In this document: positions 22,607 to 34,815 of the stretch, piece by piece
Layout of the letters: the number at the start of each line of letters is the position of its first letter
Position numbering within the stretch: position 1 is the stretch's first letter
NCBI GenBank assembly: GCA_028023455.1
Contig: JAQFVV010000185.1
Coordinates: forward strand, 1,129,239-1,193,238
DNA length: 64,000 bases
Origin: Epiperipatus broadwayi
Lineage: Eukaryota > Onychophora > Udeonychophora > Euonychophora > Peripatidae
Reading direction: 5' to 3'
Notes under the pieces: generated by a model
Told to the model about the DNA's origin: nothing
Database searches by the model: none
What the model saw: the letters and a program-made list of their open reading frames with translations, nothing else
Made by a program: the position numbers and the translations under genes

Positions 22607-25600
22607 GGCTGCAGAAAGAAGTTGGCTATTAACTGAAATGATACCCTTTGATTCCTCTTGGAGGCCTTAAAGGAACCGAGCAGGGCAAATTTCTAATGTC
22701 CACTCCATATGTTCTTGTCCTTGCAGCTGTCATTACTATGTGATTATTCATATAGTATACACACATGGACCGGCTGCTCATCAATACGCATTAGCCAGCA
22801 TAGAGAGTTTATTGGCTTTTTATCTCCGAGATTAAAAATATTTTTCCAATATATACATTCATGACAGACAAAAAATAAATCATGGCCTTTATTCCTGAGA
22901 GGCTGTAAAGTCACCAACCAAGGCAGTGGTCAGTGGCTGAAGGTGGAAGATGCTAAGAATACCTGATTGGGAACTCAGGCTACCATTTGATGACAACTTT
23001 TTATTTATGGACTTACAACTACAGATAACTTTCAAGTGAAGGAAGATTGCAAGAGTTAGAAGAACTGTCTTATATTAAATGGGACATAATTGGACATTGT
23101 GAACTTAGAATAAAAGGTGAAGAAACAATTGATTTAAAATGTAGACATATACTGTACTATAAAGACACAAATATTGGAAATACAAGTGGAGCAGAATTTA
23201 TTATAAATAAAAAAAATGGAAGAATAACATTGTGAGGATTGGTGGTGTATTGGACAGAGTGGCAAGATTAGGTTTACAACTTAATAGCAAATATCAAATG
23301 CAGATAATTCAGGCTTATGCCCCAACAAGTTCTCATAGTGATGAAGTAGTAGAAAATTTTTATATGGATGTACAAAAGGTTTTTGATCAGAGTAAACAAC
23401 ATTTTGAAATTGTTATGGGAGAATTTAATGCTAGAATTGGTAAGCAAATGAAAGATGAAAATGCTGCAGGTAATTTTGGTTATGGTAATAGAAATGAGAG
23501 AGGACATAGACTTGTGGATTTTGCAGAAAAAGAAAAACTTTATATTATGAATTCTTTTTTTTTGAAAAAAATGTTAAAATGAAATGGACATGGAAGCATC
23601 CAAATGAAAGTACAGCAGAATTGGATTATATTTTGAGTAAGAGAAAATACATATTTTAAGATTGTAATGTTCTTAATAAAATTAACATGGGAAGTGATCA
23701 TCGATTAGTAAGATGTAAGATACATGTTAATGCAAAACTAGAGAGACAAAAATTATTAAGAAAAACAATATTTACAGTTGATATTCCTAATCTTCAGAAA
23801 CATTCTAATGAAATTAAATTAGAACTTACAAATCAGTTTCAAGTATTAGTAGATTTCGAACATGATTCAGATTTTAATGGCATTAATAGGAAAGTAACTG
23901 ATACACTTTTAAAAACTGCAACAAAAATAGCTGGTAAAAAAAGCAGCAATTGACCAATAAAATTTCTACAGAAACTAAAGAATTTATGAAGAAAAGAAGG
24001 AATGTGAGAATATACAACAATGATGCATTAAAAAAGATTGAATATCTCGAATTTTGTAAAATGGTATGGAAAAGAATTGAAAATGATATAAGAAAGTATA
24101 ATTGTGAACTAGCAAGGACAGTTTTAGAAGAGGATAAAAGTCTAAAGAGTGCAAAACAACATTTTGGTAATGGTAGGTAATTTATATCTGCAATAAGAAA
24201 AAAGATGGCATTATTACTAAAAAGAGTGTTGACATCATGAAATGTGTAGATGGCTTCTATCAAGAATTATATAGTAATAAAGAACAAGTACATCCTATAC
24301 CTATTATATCTTCCAAATTTCCCAAAATTTTGAATAAGTAATTGAGACATGCAATTCAATTTATGAAGAAAGGGAAGGCTCCAGCTAATGATGGAATTAT
24401 AATTGATATATTAAAAGAAGCAGATAAAGAAATAATTTTTTTTTAGCAAAGTTATATACCAAATGTCTAGATGATAAAGATGTACCAGATGATTGGAAGA
24501 ATGCAGTATTAATATTAATATTTAAAACAGGTAATAAAGACAATAATTAGAAATTACAGAACTATCAGTCTTTTATCGATTTTATACAAAACTTTTACTA
24601 AGATAGTTACCACTCGTCTACAAAAAATATCGGATTTCCACCCCACCAAAAAAATAAGCTGGACTTAAAAGTGGTTTACAGTAGATCATATCTAGCTATT
24701 GAGAGAAGTTATAGAAAGGCCAGGTATTGTGAAAAGTTATAGAAAGGTCAAATGAATATGAGTTGTCATTATGCTTAGGATTTGTAGATTATGAAAAGGC
24801 ATTTGATTCTATAGACATTTTTTCAGTGATTAAAGCATTGGATTATCAAGGTGTAGATCCAGGATTTTGTCATATTTTAATGTTTATAAAAATGCAACAG
24901 CAACAATTAGATTACATAATGATAGTAGGAAAATCAACATTGAAAAGGGGTTTAAGACAGGGTGACTCCATATCTCCAAACTTTTTACAGCAGTGTTGCA
25001 AAAGTATTTTGTGGTTTAAAATGGGAATTGAAAGGAGTGAAAATAAATGAAGATTATTTAAGTCATTTAGATTTTGTAGATAATGTAGTTGTTTTTGCAA
25101 ATAATGCTTTAGAACTACAGGCAATGTTGCATGCGTTATCAGATGAAAGTAGGAAAATAGGACTAAAGATAAATGTTAAAAAGACTAAAGTAATGTTTAA
25201 TAGATTTTCTCAAAATATGAAAATAAAGATTGATTATGATGAGTTGAAAGAAGTTAGCAGTTACATATATATTGGTCATATTATTAATACAGATAGAAAC
25301 ATAATAAATGGTATTAACCATAGAATTAAACTTGGTTGGAGTGCTTTTGGTAGAAATAACTTGATACTAAAAGGAACTATGCTTACATGTTTGAAAAAAA
25401 AGGTTTTTAATAAATGTGTATTGCCAGTTCTTACTTATGGATCTGAGACTTGGACACTTGTCTGAAGTCTCTGTATTGCTCTTCTAATTGAAAACACAAT
25501 GAATGTGTAAGAGAACAAACAGGTGTTACTGACCTCATTAAAAAAAATTAAAAGACAGAAGTGAAGTTGGGCTGGACTTATTGCTAGAAGTGATGATAAT

Positions 25601-25805
25601 AGATGAACAGTTGAAATTTTGAACTGGATTCCAAGAGATTGTAATAGACCCAGAAAAAGACCATATGTGAGATGGATGGATGAAATAAAAAGTGTGCAGG
25701 GGTGATGTGAAGAAAAGAAGCTATTGATAGGAAAAGATGGATTGAACTTGGGAAAATCTTCATCTTGCAGTGGAATGATAATGGTTATTGATGATGATGA
25801 TATAT
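22607..25805 (+). mobile_element. RTE-clade LINE, near full-length copy
   Basis: It starts at 'ggctgcagaaag', as does the copy at 55786, directly after a TA tract, and ends in a TGATGATGATGA tail near 25790. It contains a 5' UTR of about 250 bp, one ORF2 with endonuclease and reverse transcriptase domains, and a short 3' UTR. No ORF1 is seen. Direct insertion beside a TA tract recurs across the family here. Confidence 0.88.
22861..25610 (+). pseudogene. RTE ORF2 (endonuclease-reverse transcriptase), broken
   Basis: Open segments at 23047-23235, 23232-23582, 23687-23953, 23950-24180, 24763-25050 and 24962-25465 together cover the protein. Endonuclease marks are GHCELR (expected L/GCEVR), QAYAPTSSHS, MGEFNAR (Asp of the usual GDFNAR replaced by Glu) and GSDHRLVR. 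Reverse-transcriptase marks are FVDYEKAFDSI (motif A) and RQGDSISP (motif B). The catalytic FADD is altered to LDFVDNVVVF, so the second active-site Asp pair is lost. The post-RT segment has KKVFNKCVLPVLTYGSETWTL. At least five frameshifts or stops separate the segments. It would be a cytoplasmic/nuclear retrotransposition enzyme if intact, and is inactive here. Confidence 0.85.
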
Positions 25806-28800
25806 TGTACTGATCAAAATTGTGTGTTCATTCAACAAAACCTAAAATTCCAGCAAACTATAGCAATCTAGATGTGGGAGATAACAGTACTAAACACTAA
25901 CCTATTTGTCCATGCTCCAAGGTCTCTGACTATGTTGACAATGTTTTTGAGGATAGTAGACTTTTTGATTACTCCAGACCCAGAAATGAGAACAGGGTGA
26001 GCAAAGAAACTTGGAAATCTATAATATTCAAATAATTATTAAATTTCAAAATGTACCTTTGTTGGTCAAAGGTTACAAATAAGTTCTATGGGTACTTCCC
26101 ATAGATAAAAAGCAACCATTAATCATTCTATTGGCTCAAGTGTGCTAAGATCAAATACTATCACCTGTACCTGTGGGCCAAAGATGTCAAAATTATACAC
26201 TAAAATTATATTAATGGGCAGTGGCTAAAATTAGTCCAACTGCCTTACCTATTAAACTAGGAGTTTCCATCATCCAAAAAAACTAAATACCCTATTCAAA
26301 CATGAACTCAATGACAGTCCATCAAGGAAATACCATGATCTATTTGAGACAAAATCCAACCAGGAGAGATGACTCTCACCCAACTTTCAGGTCCTTGAAC
26401 TACCTCTCCCCCTGAATCCATCTATGACCAGACAGCCATAACCATGCTTTTCATGGCCTATACCCACCCATCTGGTAAGTAATATATGCTTTGGGATTCC
26501 CCTATAAATAGGTTTTGATTTCTCCTTGTATAATGTTCATTTTGAAAATCTGTAGCATTAACTGAACCAAAGAGGGCAGCAAAAACCATGCCACGCCATC
26601 TCACCCTTAGGAGTGGCAATGATTTCCACCTGCCCATACAGATCAACAAACCCCTCATGTCTATGGCTTCTGCCCCTGAGATCTAAGATTCAAGTAAATA
26701 AATTAAACTATGATTTCCCATTAAACAGTTCACCTGTGCAATGACCAACTCAGTTTACCTGCCCAAAATGCACCATTAAGCAAGACTACATGAATTAAAC
26801 AAAAAATGAAACATGGGTCATCACCCTCCCAAAAAATCTATCAAGAGTGTGCGGCAGCCTAATGAGGCCAAGTGCTCCAGATGATCTGGATAATTCTTTC
26901 TTGGGAATGGTGATGATCATCTCCTGCTCCCCCACCCACCAGGCACCACAAGATTTCCACCCACACCTGAGGAAGAAAAATGTGGGGACCCATGCTTTCC
27001 AAAATAGCATGTTTATACATATCAGTCCAAATAGGCCAGGACCACATAGGTCTACCTGCCCACCTAGACCAAGAAAATTCTATTACAGTATGTAGGTGAT
27101 CAACTACAAAATATATGGAATTAAATCTATTATTTTACAAAAACAAATGATTAAAAGCACATTGAACACCTACACATAATCCAGTTTAAAAACAATCAAA
27201 TTGATTACAATATTTAACATTATTAATAATAGTTCACATCTAAATTTTCTGGGTACAACAATCATCTTTTGATAACCCTGGTCAATTAATAAGTACAATA
27301 TACAGAGATCTGTCTAGGTGTCCCACATATTGAAATACAACTTGAATTTTGTCAGGATGTACAGTGTCTCCACTCTGATGCCTGAGTATCTTTATCACAC
27401 TTCATTCAGTGCAAACATACCTTCTTTGTAAATCTCTGAACAATTATTTATAGTATTTTACAAGAGAATTATATGATTCAAACAATCAATAATTTAAATT
27501 TGTATCCCTTAAAGTATGTAATGCCTATATCCATCCAAACTGGGGTCCTGGAGCCTCTCTTATAATCCATAAAATCATACACCAGGACACTGTGGCCTTA
27601 CAGTTATTCAACTTAAACTAAACGTTTCCCAGAATCTGACTTTGGCTCTTCCACTGACTGAGGGAGTGCATCCTCCTTCTTCATGGCCACCTTAGGATCC
27701 ACATCAGATAAACAAAAAGTCATTATCACAACAAGAGAATAAACTCTTTGATGGGAGAACCATACTAATGGTAGATCTTAATCAGAGCCTTTTGATTATC
27801 AGGAGAAATTAAATTCATTAAATAGAAGGACATCCTCCTGCAGCAAGGCTTCTATTGGTAAACTGCTCTTTTGGGAGACCCCAAATACTAACTGGTACCA
27901 GTGTATCCAACCTCTGTCACTGTGGGGGAAGACATTCTATTTTTCTTCTCCCTAGGTTTTACAGCAGTTTTACTAATATCATTCTCCAGAAGGACAACTA
28001 AGTCATCAATCATTCCCAAATCTTTCAATAAGTCCAGGTAAGGAGATACTGGCTTATGTCTTTGGCTCTGTTAGATGTTGTTCCATGGGGATGTGGTGAA
28101 ATGGCAAGACTAATTTAAGCCTCTGGTCATTACTCCTTAACATGATGTGAATCCTTGTTTAAATCACTCACTTTCCTTACAAATGTTTTTTCAAGACAGC
28201 TTGCTGCACATTCCCTTGTAGAGGCATCTTCTCCTGTTCTAAAACTTTACTTAATGGCCAAAGTCTATACCTGGAATTAGCCAGATGATTAGGCAATAAT
28301 GATTCTCCAATCTTCATTTCCATAGCTTTTGACTCATCTGATCTGCATTTGTGATACCTCATCCAAATCTGTTTACAACGTTCACATCTCCTCTATGGAC
28401 AGACTCACATTAAGTGTCCACTTTGACTACAATGGAAACATTGTGGAGGAACCTCCCCACAGTTAGGTCATTACAGATGAATCATCAAACTTGACAAGGC
28501 CTGACCTAAAGATGATATTCTCTTGTCCAAAAAAATCTTAAAGTCTGCCAAGTGAGTACAAACATCCACATCCAGACCTCAAATCCTTTTGTATTGATAT
28601 GCTACCACCTTGCCAAATGGTTTCAGCAGAGTCTGCAGGTCAGATTTAGCAAAGATGATCCCATAATTTTTGGCCACACCATTCAAACATCATGGCTCCA
28701 CATAAACCAGATGATGGCCCTTTACAATTTTATGACTGGACTTAAAAGCCTTCTTAGCAAACTAGTTGTTAAATTGAAACATACTGGTCATTAGGATAAA

Positions 28801-28900
28801 ATAGCATCTTGTATATTGAGGTCTAAAGATGGTTATCCTGAAGGAGGCCATACAGTTCTTGTACTGGGAATTAGTAGTGATTGATGCTATTGCCCATGGT
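25806..28900 (-). mobile_element. Decayed, unclassified retroelement region
   Basis: This stretch is less AT-rich than its surroundings and lacks long open frames. Its best anchor is a gag-like zinc-knuckle region near 28.4 kb on the minus strand. Downstream, minus-strand fragments such as DPKVAMKKEDALPQSVEEP (near 27.69 kb) look like an acidic, low-complexity coding tail. The small frames on both strands at 26458-27095 are not recognisable. I can support an old retroelement but not its clade or exact borders. Confidence 0.4.
28177..28780 (-). pseudogene. Gag/ORF1-like fragment with two zinc knuckles
   Basis: On the minus strand, CFHCSQSGHL is followed after a stop codon by VC, giving the C-x2-C-x4-H-x4-C spacing of a CCHC knuckle (28399-28440). 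A second cluster, CERC...HKC, follows at about 28340-28390. Upstream in the same strand is GIIFAKSDLQTLLKPFGKVV, which has the look of the RNA-binding region that precedes zinc knuckles in such proteins. Stops interrupt all frames. The role would be nucleic-acid binding in the retroelement particle. Confidence 0.5.
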
Positions 28901-29182
28901 AGAAAAGATCAGAGTACATTCATGTTTATAAAATTGGAATGACTTTAATAGATAAGCATTTATTGACCAATTAAATCTTGCATTTATTATAGAATGTGGT
29001 AGTGGAATGCCTTCATAAATTTCTCTGTCCTCCTTTTCAAGTGATTTATCTTAATTTTTTTAAAAATTTATGTACTTTATCACACATTTTTATGTGAAAT
29101 ATCTGCTGTTGATGCCTGGGAGGAAGAACCCCCAAAACCATTTTTTTATTACCATTAATAACTTTCTGAGCATATGAAAGCT

Positions 29183-29590
29183 TTATTGACTTTTCTTTGC
29201 CAATTGATAAATTCCCAGTCTTTGGTAAATCTTTATTATCCCCTTATTATAGATATTTGGATTAAGTTCTGGAAACTCTTTAATATTATTACTTTTGTTT
29301 CTAACTGCTTTATGATTCTGGGGCTTTTTATTTGTGTTCCTTTTAATTGTGGGTTCTTCTGCTGTCTTCTTGGTGTAATTAGACATTAAACTTTTTACAA
29401 GGGCTTGAACTGACAAAGATTTAGGTTTATCAACATTAGAAATTATTTTTCCTGTGTTTAAGATTTTATTATATACTGATTTAGTAGTTATCTCAGAACT
29501 TTCACTCTCCTCATGGCTTGTTTGTGAGTCAACAACTACTATGGGATTATTTTTCAATGATATATGAATTATTTTTGCATTGGAATCCAA
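29183..29590 (-). CDS. Lys/Asn/Ser-rich open frame, possible ORF1 remnant
   Basis: This 135-codon frame is unusually long for the local base composition and has a mixed hydrophilic composition with acidic (SHEESESSEITT) and basic (KKTAEEPTIKRNTNKKPQNH) patches. I do not recognise a domain. Upstream in frame lies a Lys-rich run rather than a clear start. A plus-strand frame with similar features begins 250 bp away in the opposite direction. It may be part of a retroelement ORF1 or a host gene exon; neither is proven. Confidence 0.25.
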   Translation of the reverse strand: MDSNAKIIHISLKNNPIVVVDSQTSHEESESSEITTKSVYNKILNTGKIISNVDKPKSLSVQALVKSLMSNYTKKTAEEPTIKRNTNKKPQNHKAVRNKSNNIKEFPELNPNIYNKGIIKIYQRLGIYQLAKKSQ

Positions 29591-29839
29591 TTTGTTGTCT
29601 TTTCCTTTAAAAATTTGTTTTTTTTTAATGTTTTTTTTTTTGAGTTTCCAATTGCCAAGTTGAAAGGTTTACTATTCACTGGATCCAATGGAAGCTGACT
29701 TATTTATGTCTTAAGCTTGAGTTGGTAGAAAAGTTTACAGCTGAAATACTTGTAAGTACATTTTGTACTAACAAATATATATAAACAAAATTATGAACTT
29801 TTTAATAGAAGAACTATAAAAATAATTTTGTTTACTGTA

Positions 29840-30245
29840 AATGGCTGCCAAAGTAAAAGCCTCAGCCAATATTGAGAAAATGGAAAATTCCATAGAAAGT
29901 GATAATAATACAGAAAATGAGTTTATTACGGTTTCTAATAAAAAAAACAAGAAAAAATTATTAAGACAAAAAAAAATATTAAGAGTGCTGATTCTAATGT
30001 TAAGGGGAGTGTAGAAGAAAGTTTTGACCTCATTTCAAGAAATAATAATTTGTTTTCTAATGTTAATTAAGGATTACTTAAAAAAGGAATTTGCACAGAA
30101 AAATTGAGACAAAAAGAAGGAACTTTGGGACCTGCAATTCATAAGAAAACTTCGAAGGACTTAAAAAAGGACTATTTTGTGAAAAATCTAAGTACAAATT
30201 ACATCAGAAAGCAAGGTTATAGTAAAAAACTGGAGAATCTTTGCA
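29840..30245 (+). pseudogene. Lys-rich ORF1-like frame, frameshifted
   Basis: From ATG at 29840 the frame reads MAAKVKASANIEKMENSIE, then NEFITVSNKKNKKK, which resembles the start of gag-like ORF1 proteins. A run of A residues near 29970 shifts the frame; the continuation (EESFDLISRNNNLF) is followed by a stop near 30068 and further open stretches to about 30245. Function and family are unassigned. Confidence 0.3.
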
Positions 30246-30289
30246 GTTAATATTTAAATAATTAGCTAACAATTATTACAACATATAAT

Positions 30290-32600
30290 ACTTAAAGAGT
30301 GGTGCAGACTATTGCTTAATATATTAATAATCAAATCCATAATGTTGTTCAAGGCAGGGAGTTTAATTAATAATACTAATAAAATCTTTCATTCAATTTA
30401 AAATAACTTAATCAAACAGTCATACTAGAGACTCGGGCAATGAATGACAAATGAGAGAAAAAATGATATAATATAAATTTTATTAAATAATTAAATATGA
30501 TAATAAACAAAATAGGTGTGTAGAATATCTGTCCAATGGTAGTTACAAATAAAGATTATGACTTAATTTGCAATCATGCACTTTATGAATGAAGTCAGAC
30601 AAATCATTGAATTTACATAAATACATAAAATCTTTGTGTTATGACATAAAGTTAGTAATGCAATTACTATATATAAAACAAGAATCAAAATAATTAAGTA
30701 ATCAAGAATACCTTGTAGCTTAATCTTCTTCTAAAATGTTATAGATTCACACCAATGAGTTTTATTAGTCATTACATATAAACAAATAAGAGTTCATGAT
30801 GTGTGATTTCAAAAGTGTGCAATACTTAGGAGATTACTCAGATATGTGGGAGTAAAATAACTCAGCTTAAGAGAAGCTGTAATTCATAAACTAACTTAAT
30901 CAAATGGATGGCAAATAACATGCAGTTACAACTAACAGAGAGCATTGCAGATGGATAGCCAATTCAATAATAATAATAAAAGCAGTATCATGTTACCACT
31001 CACAACTGCATATAGAGAGGATGTTCTTGAGGGGCTTGGTCATGTTTGCATTAAAGCAGTATGCCTGCCTGATGGCCAAGGTCATATCTCTGAAGAACAA
31101 TGGCACTAGTTGCATGTTGGGACAGGTTATTCATATGTTTCATATACCCTTATTTATTGAAGTGGCCTGGAAAAGATCCCTAGTAGGAAATGTATGTACT
31201 TTGAGAGGGATAATGAAGTGTGGGATTGGTCATTCTGAAGATCCCAAAATACTTGTCAAAGCAAGAACATTATAAATAACGATTGCCACAATGTACCTAT
31301 AATGCCTAAATTATACTTTGTGTCACTAATGACAACAGTAAATTAATAAACACCTGATTTTTATATGACACTCTCCTGCATAACATACTTAAACACAAAT
31401 TATCCCAAGCAGTTACTTAATGATTAATAAAATGCACATAAGGGGTCGGAGTTAAAACTAAAAAGGAATAAATTGCTCTCTCTCTCACCTTGGAAATATC
31501 TCCCCATATTTCTACGAGCAATTATTGCACAAATAACTGATATTACTCATAAAATAAAATTGATAGATTACATATTAAATGCACTTCTGGTGAGATATAA
31601 TTAGTTAAAATGATAAAACAACTTTAATGATTAGATGAGGGTTAATTTTTGCAGTTAGGGATAACAATTAATGTAATTATGAAAACATTCCAGTCATTAA
31701 AAAAATAAAATTATTGAAAAAATAATTGGTATAAAACTGAGCGAGTTTATAACAATGAATTTTTAAAGGAAATTTACATCTCCTTAGTTTAATAGGAAAA
31801 AACTATTGGTGGTAGGTTTAAATTCACTTGCTAGATTGTATACCTTCTTGGCACATCAAAATTAATCAGAATAATAATTAGAAAATCAAATTAATTCTAA
31901 ATTGCCACACCAAAACATAAGAATTTATATAGCATTAGAATGAGTTTCACAGACATTATTAGCATTTATGTAGCAGCTTTAAAAATTAAGTAAGGGAAAG
32001 AAATGTGTACAATATAGTTTAGAATTATAATAATTTATCAATTAAGAATTCATTATCAGATGGCAATATAGATGTTACCTTGGGCTTGAGGACACAATGA
32101 TGCAGGTAATCACTGGATCATGATCACAAGCTGGCTTTGGTTTGAAATAGGCATTAGTAGATGTTCAATAGTCTTTCAGGCAAACAGGTCATTAAACAGT
32201 CCATATATTTGGTCTAGGTGTTCCATATCATGGCATAGTGAGCTAAGCAAGCTTCCCAGAGGTGTGTGTGAAGTAGATGTTCTCCTTTACCTCACCATGA
32301 TTGGACACACAATGCAAACTTGCATGGAGTATATGGTATCCGAATAGAGCAAAAGAACAAAGGCCCAGAAAAATATAACATTTAACTATTTATACATAAG
32401 CAAATATTTAAGGATTGCTGGCTTCTGCTACAAACTCAGACACTTGGTTGAGATTCAAAGTTGACCTCCACTTTCACATATGGAAATAAAAAAGACTAGA
32501 ACAATGGCTAGACAAAATAATTAAAGAATCTATGGCACCTATGACCTTTCATGCATCTTTTAGAATGACACAATGGCCCACAAACATTTAAGGCCAACTG
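30290..32600. other. Unclassified, moderately complex non-coding DNA
   Basis: No long frame is convincing. Short plus-strand frames at 31021-31275 (84 codons) and 32120-32347 (75 codons) lie in less AT-rich patches that may be old repeat remnants, but show no domain. Confidence 0.35.
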
Positions 32601-34730
32601 ATTGCATTGTTTCACTCTTAAATATCAATTTTTTTAGACAAACTATTAGTAATAAATTTCCATGATATTGGGGTTTATCTCTTAAATGACAATTTTACTT
32701 TTACACAAATTACTAAAATAAATTTTCGAAATACTATTGTTTGTTTCTTAAATGATAATTTTATTTTTATACAAATTATTACTTGCAAAATATAAAATTT
32801 ACAAAGTATATATAATGTGCATTGGTTAGAAAGTTATTAAAATAAAATTACAAAATTGTATAAGTTCCAAATGTTAGTTTTTATATGAATATACACGTGT
32901 GCAAGTTGAATGGGCAGATAAACTAAATGTTAATGTAAACATACATTTCTTTATATATACTACTGCCTATTAAATTTATATATTTAATTCAGGTTCAACT
33001 AGTTATAGTGATTATATAATTGACACTAGGTGAAGCACAAATCTGCAGAACAGATTTCCAGCTTCAATATAAATCATGCCATTCACAGTATGTGTATGCA
33101 GTAGATTTAGATTTTTTCATTACTGTGTGAATAAAATAATATATTGTGGGTTTTTTGGTGGACATGTGAGTAAATACACTATCATATAATGATCATTTTA
33201 GAAAAATATAACTTATGAAAATAACAATAAAGATTTAACATTTTATATTGGATGCCACTAAGTGAAGGTTCAATTCTAAAATAAAGTAAACTAAATTCTA
33301 AAATAACCTTAGTATTCCATATTTAACAATGATTAAACACCAGTAATCTACAATATATACTCGCAATAATAAAATAATAAATATAAAATAAAAACTAAAA
33401 CACTTGACTTGTTTCTTTTGGTGATTCTTCTTCACTATTCAACCACAATCTTAATACTTTCCATTGCTTTAATAAATCCTTAGTGCATTTATTTTCTGTG
33501 TTTTGCTAAATCATCCACATGAGCTATGACTCATATCTGCAACATTTGATTTATTCACTATGGATGAAATAAGTTTTAATTATAAAACTATAATGTAAGG
33601 CCAATTAACAAAGTGTATATAAATAATATGAGATTAAAAAGTCATATTTTACTTACCTTAACTTAATCTTTGAAATATATGTATTAAGTCTTGGATTGTT
33701 AGTATATTTTAATTTGTCTTCCAACTCCAAATAATTTGATCCAGGTTTGGTATTTAATTGTCAAATAAGAATACTAAATATTCTAACAATTTATTTTCAA
33801 TTTGAATCTTAATAATATTTTCATGTATAACTTTCATAAATTCTTTAATAAACTTAATGTATTGTATATTTTAGCAGGAAGTTAGTACTAACAATTAGAT
33901 ATGAGTCAATGACTAATATTACATGTGATGTAAACCTTTCAAGTCTGATAAAAGTAAAGTATTTTTCATTCCAAATACTGATGTCTTCAATAACATAGCT
34001 TCAGTTGAAAAGCATCTTTTAATATTTGAAAATGATTTATCATACAAAAAATATTCAAAATACATCCAATCTTTGGTTCACAAAATTCTTGAGAGAGAGA
34101 GTAGGTCGAACTGTTTTTATTCAGATGACACACAGTAATAATAGTTAACAAATGATGATTCTTATTCTTAATAATGTATTTTACATTAGAAAAATATCAA
34201 ATATATAAAATCTCTCTTTAGATTTTGCATTATAAGATCTTAACTGAGATTGTAGATGAGACCTATATTCTCCCACACCAGATATAGAAAAAATATATAA
34301 AATAATGATAATAAATAAGCATTATCATTAAATAAAGTTATTGCCATTAATCTCATACTTAGAAAAGTCATCATAAAATGAAAATAATATATTTCCAAAC
34401 ATTAAACAATTTTTCAAAAATATTTTCATATAAAAATAATGTATCTTTAAAATTGTATTAATCATTGTTGCACTCTTAAATAGTAATCTTGTCTTGAGCT
34501 TAGAAAAATTATACCTTATACAGTGTTCTAATAAATCTCATATGCTAGACTATTTCCATTATCTATGAATGAATGTTGAATGTATAGAAAATTTTAAACC
34601 TTTTGTAACTTTCCAAATACAAACAACTTGTTAGTAATAACACACAAATAGACAATACAGGTTAGTAATTATGCAATGTTTCAAGTAGTATTATTCTCCA
34701 CTCTTCTTCAGGTATTGCTGATCTATATGC
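32601..34730. other. AT-rich non-coding DNA
   Basis: Nothing supportable was found on either strand, apart from a short GA run near 34090. Confidence 0.5.
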
Positions 34731-34734
34731 ACAG

Positions 34735-34815
34735 TGACAATATTTGCTTAGAAGTTGAACTTGCACCTATAGATTCTTGAATAATGAATTTAAGGCAAAC
34801 ACTCTAACCAAGTAA
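34735..34815 (-). repeat. tRNA-like remnant, probable SINE head or tRNA pseudogene
   Basis: The minus strand reads TTTACTTGGTTAGAGTGTTTG, very like a tRNA D-arm and pol III A-box. About 40 nt later GTGCAAGTTCAACTTC resembles a B-box and T-arm. Stems are imperfect, so it is unlikely to be a working tRNA gene. Confidence 0.4.

Noticed and set aside
26458-27095. Overlapping small frames on both strands resembling genes
   Set aside because: They overlap each other in opposite directions, lack domains and lie in a decayed repeat block.
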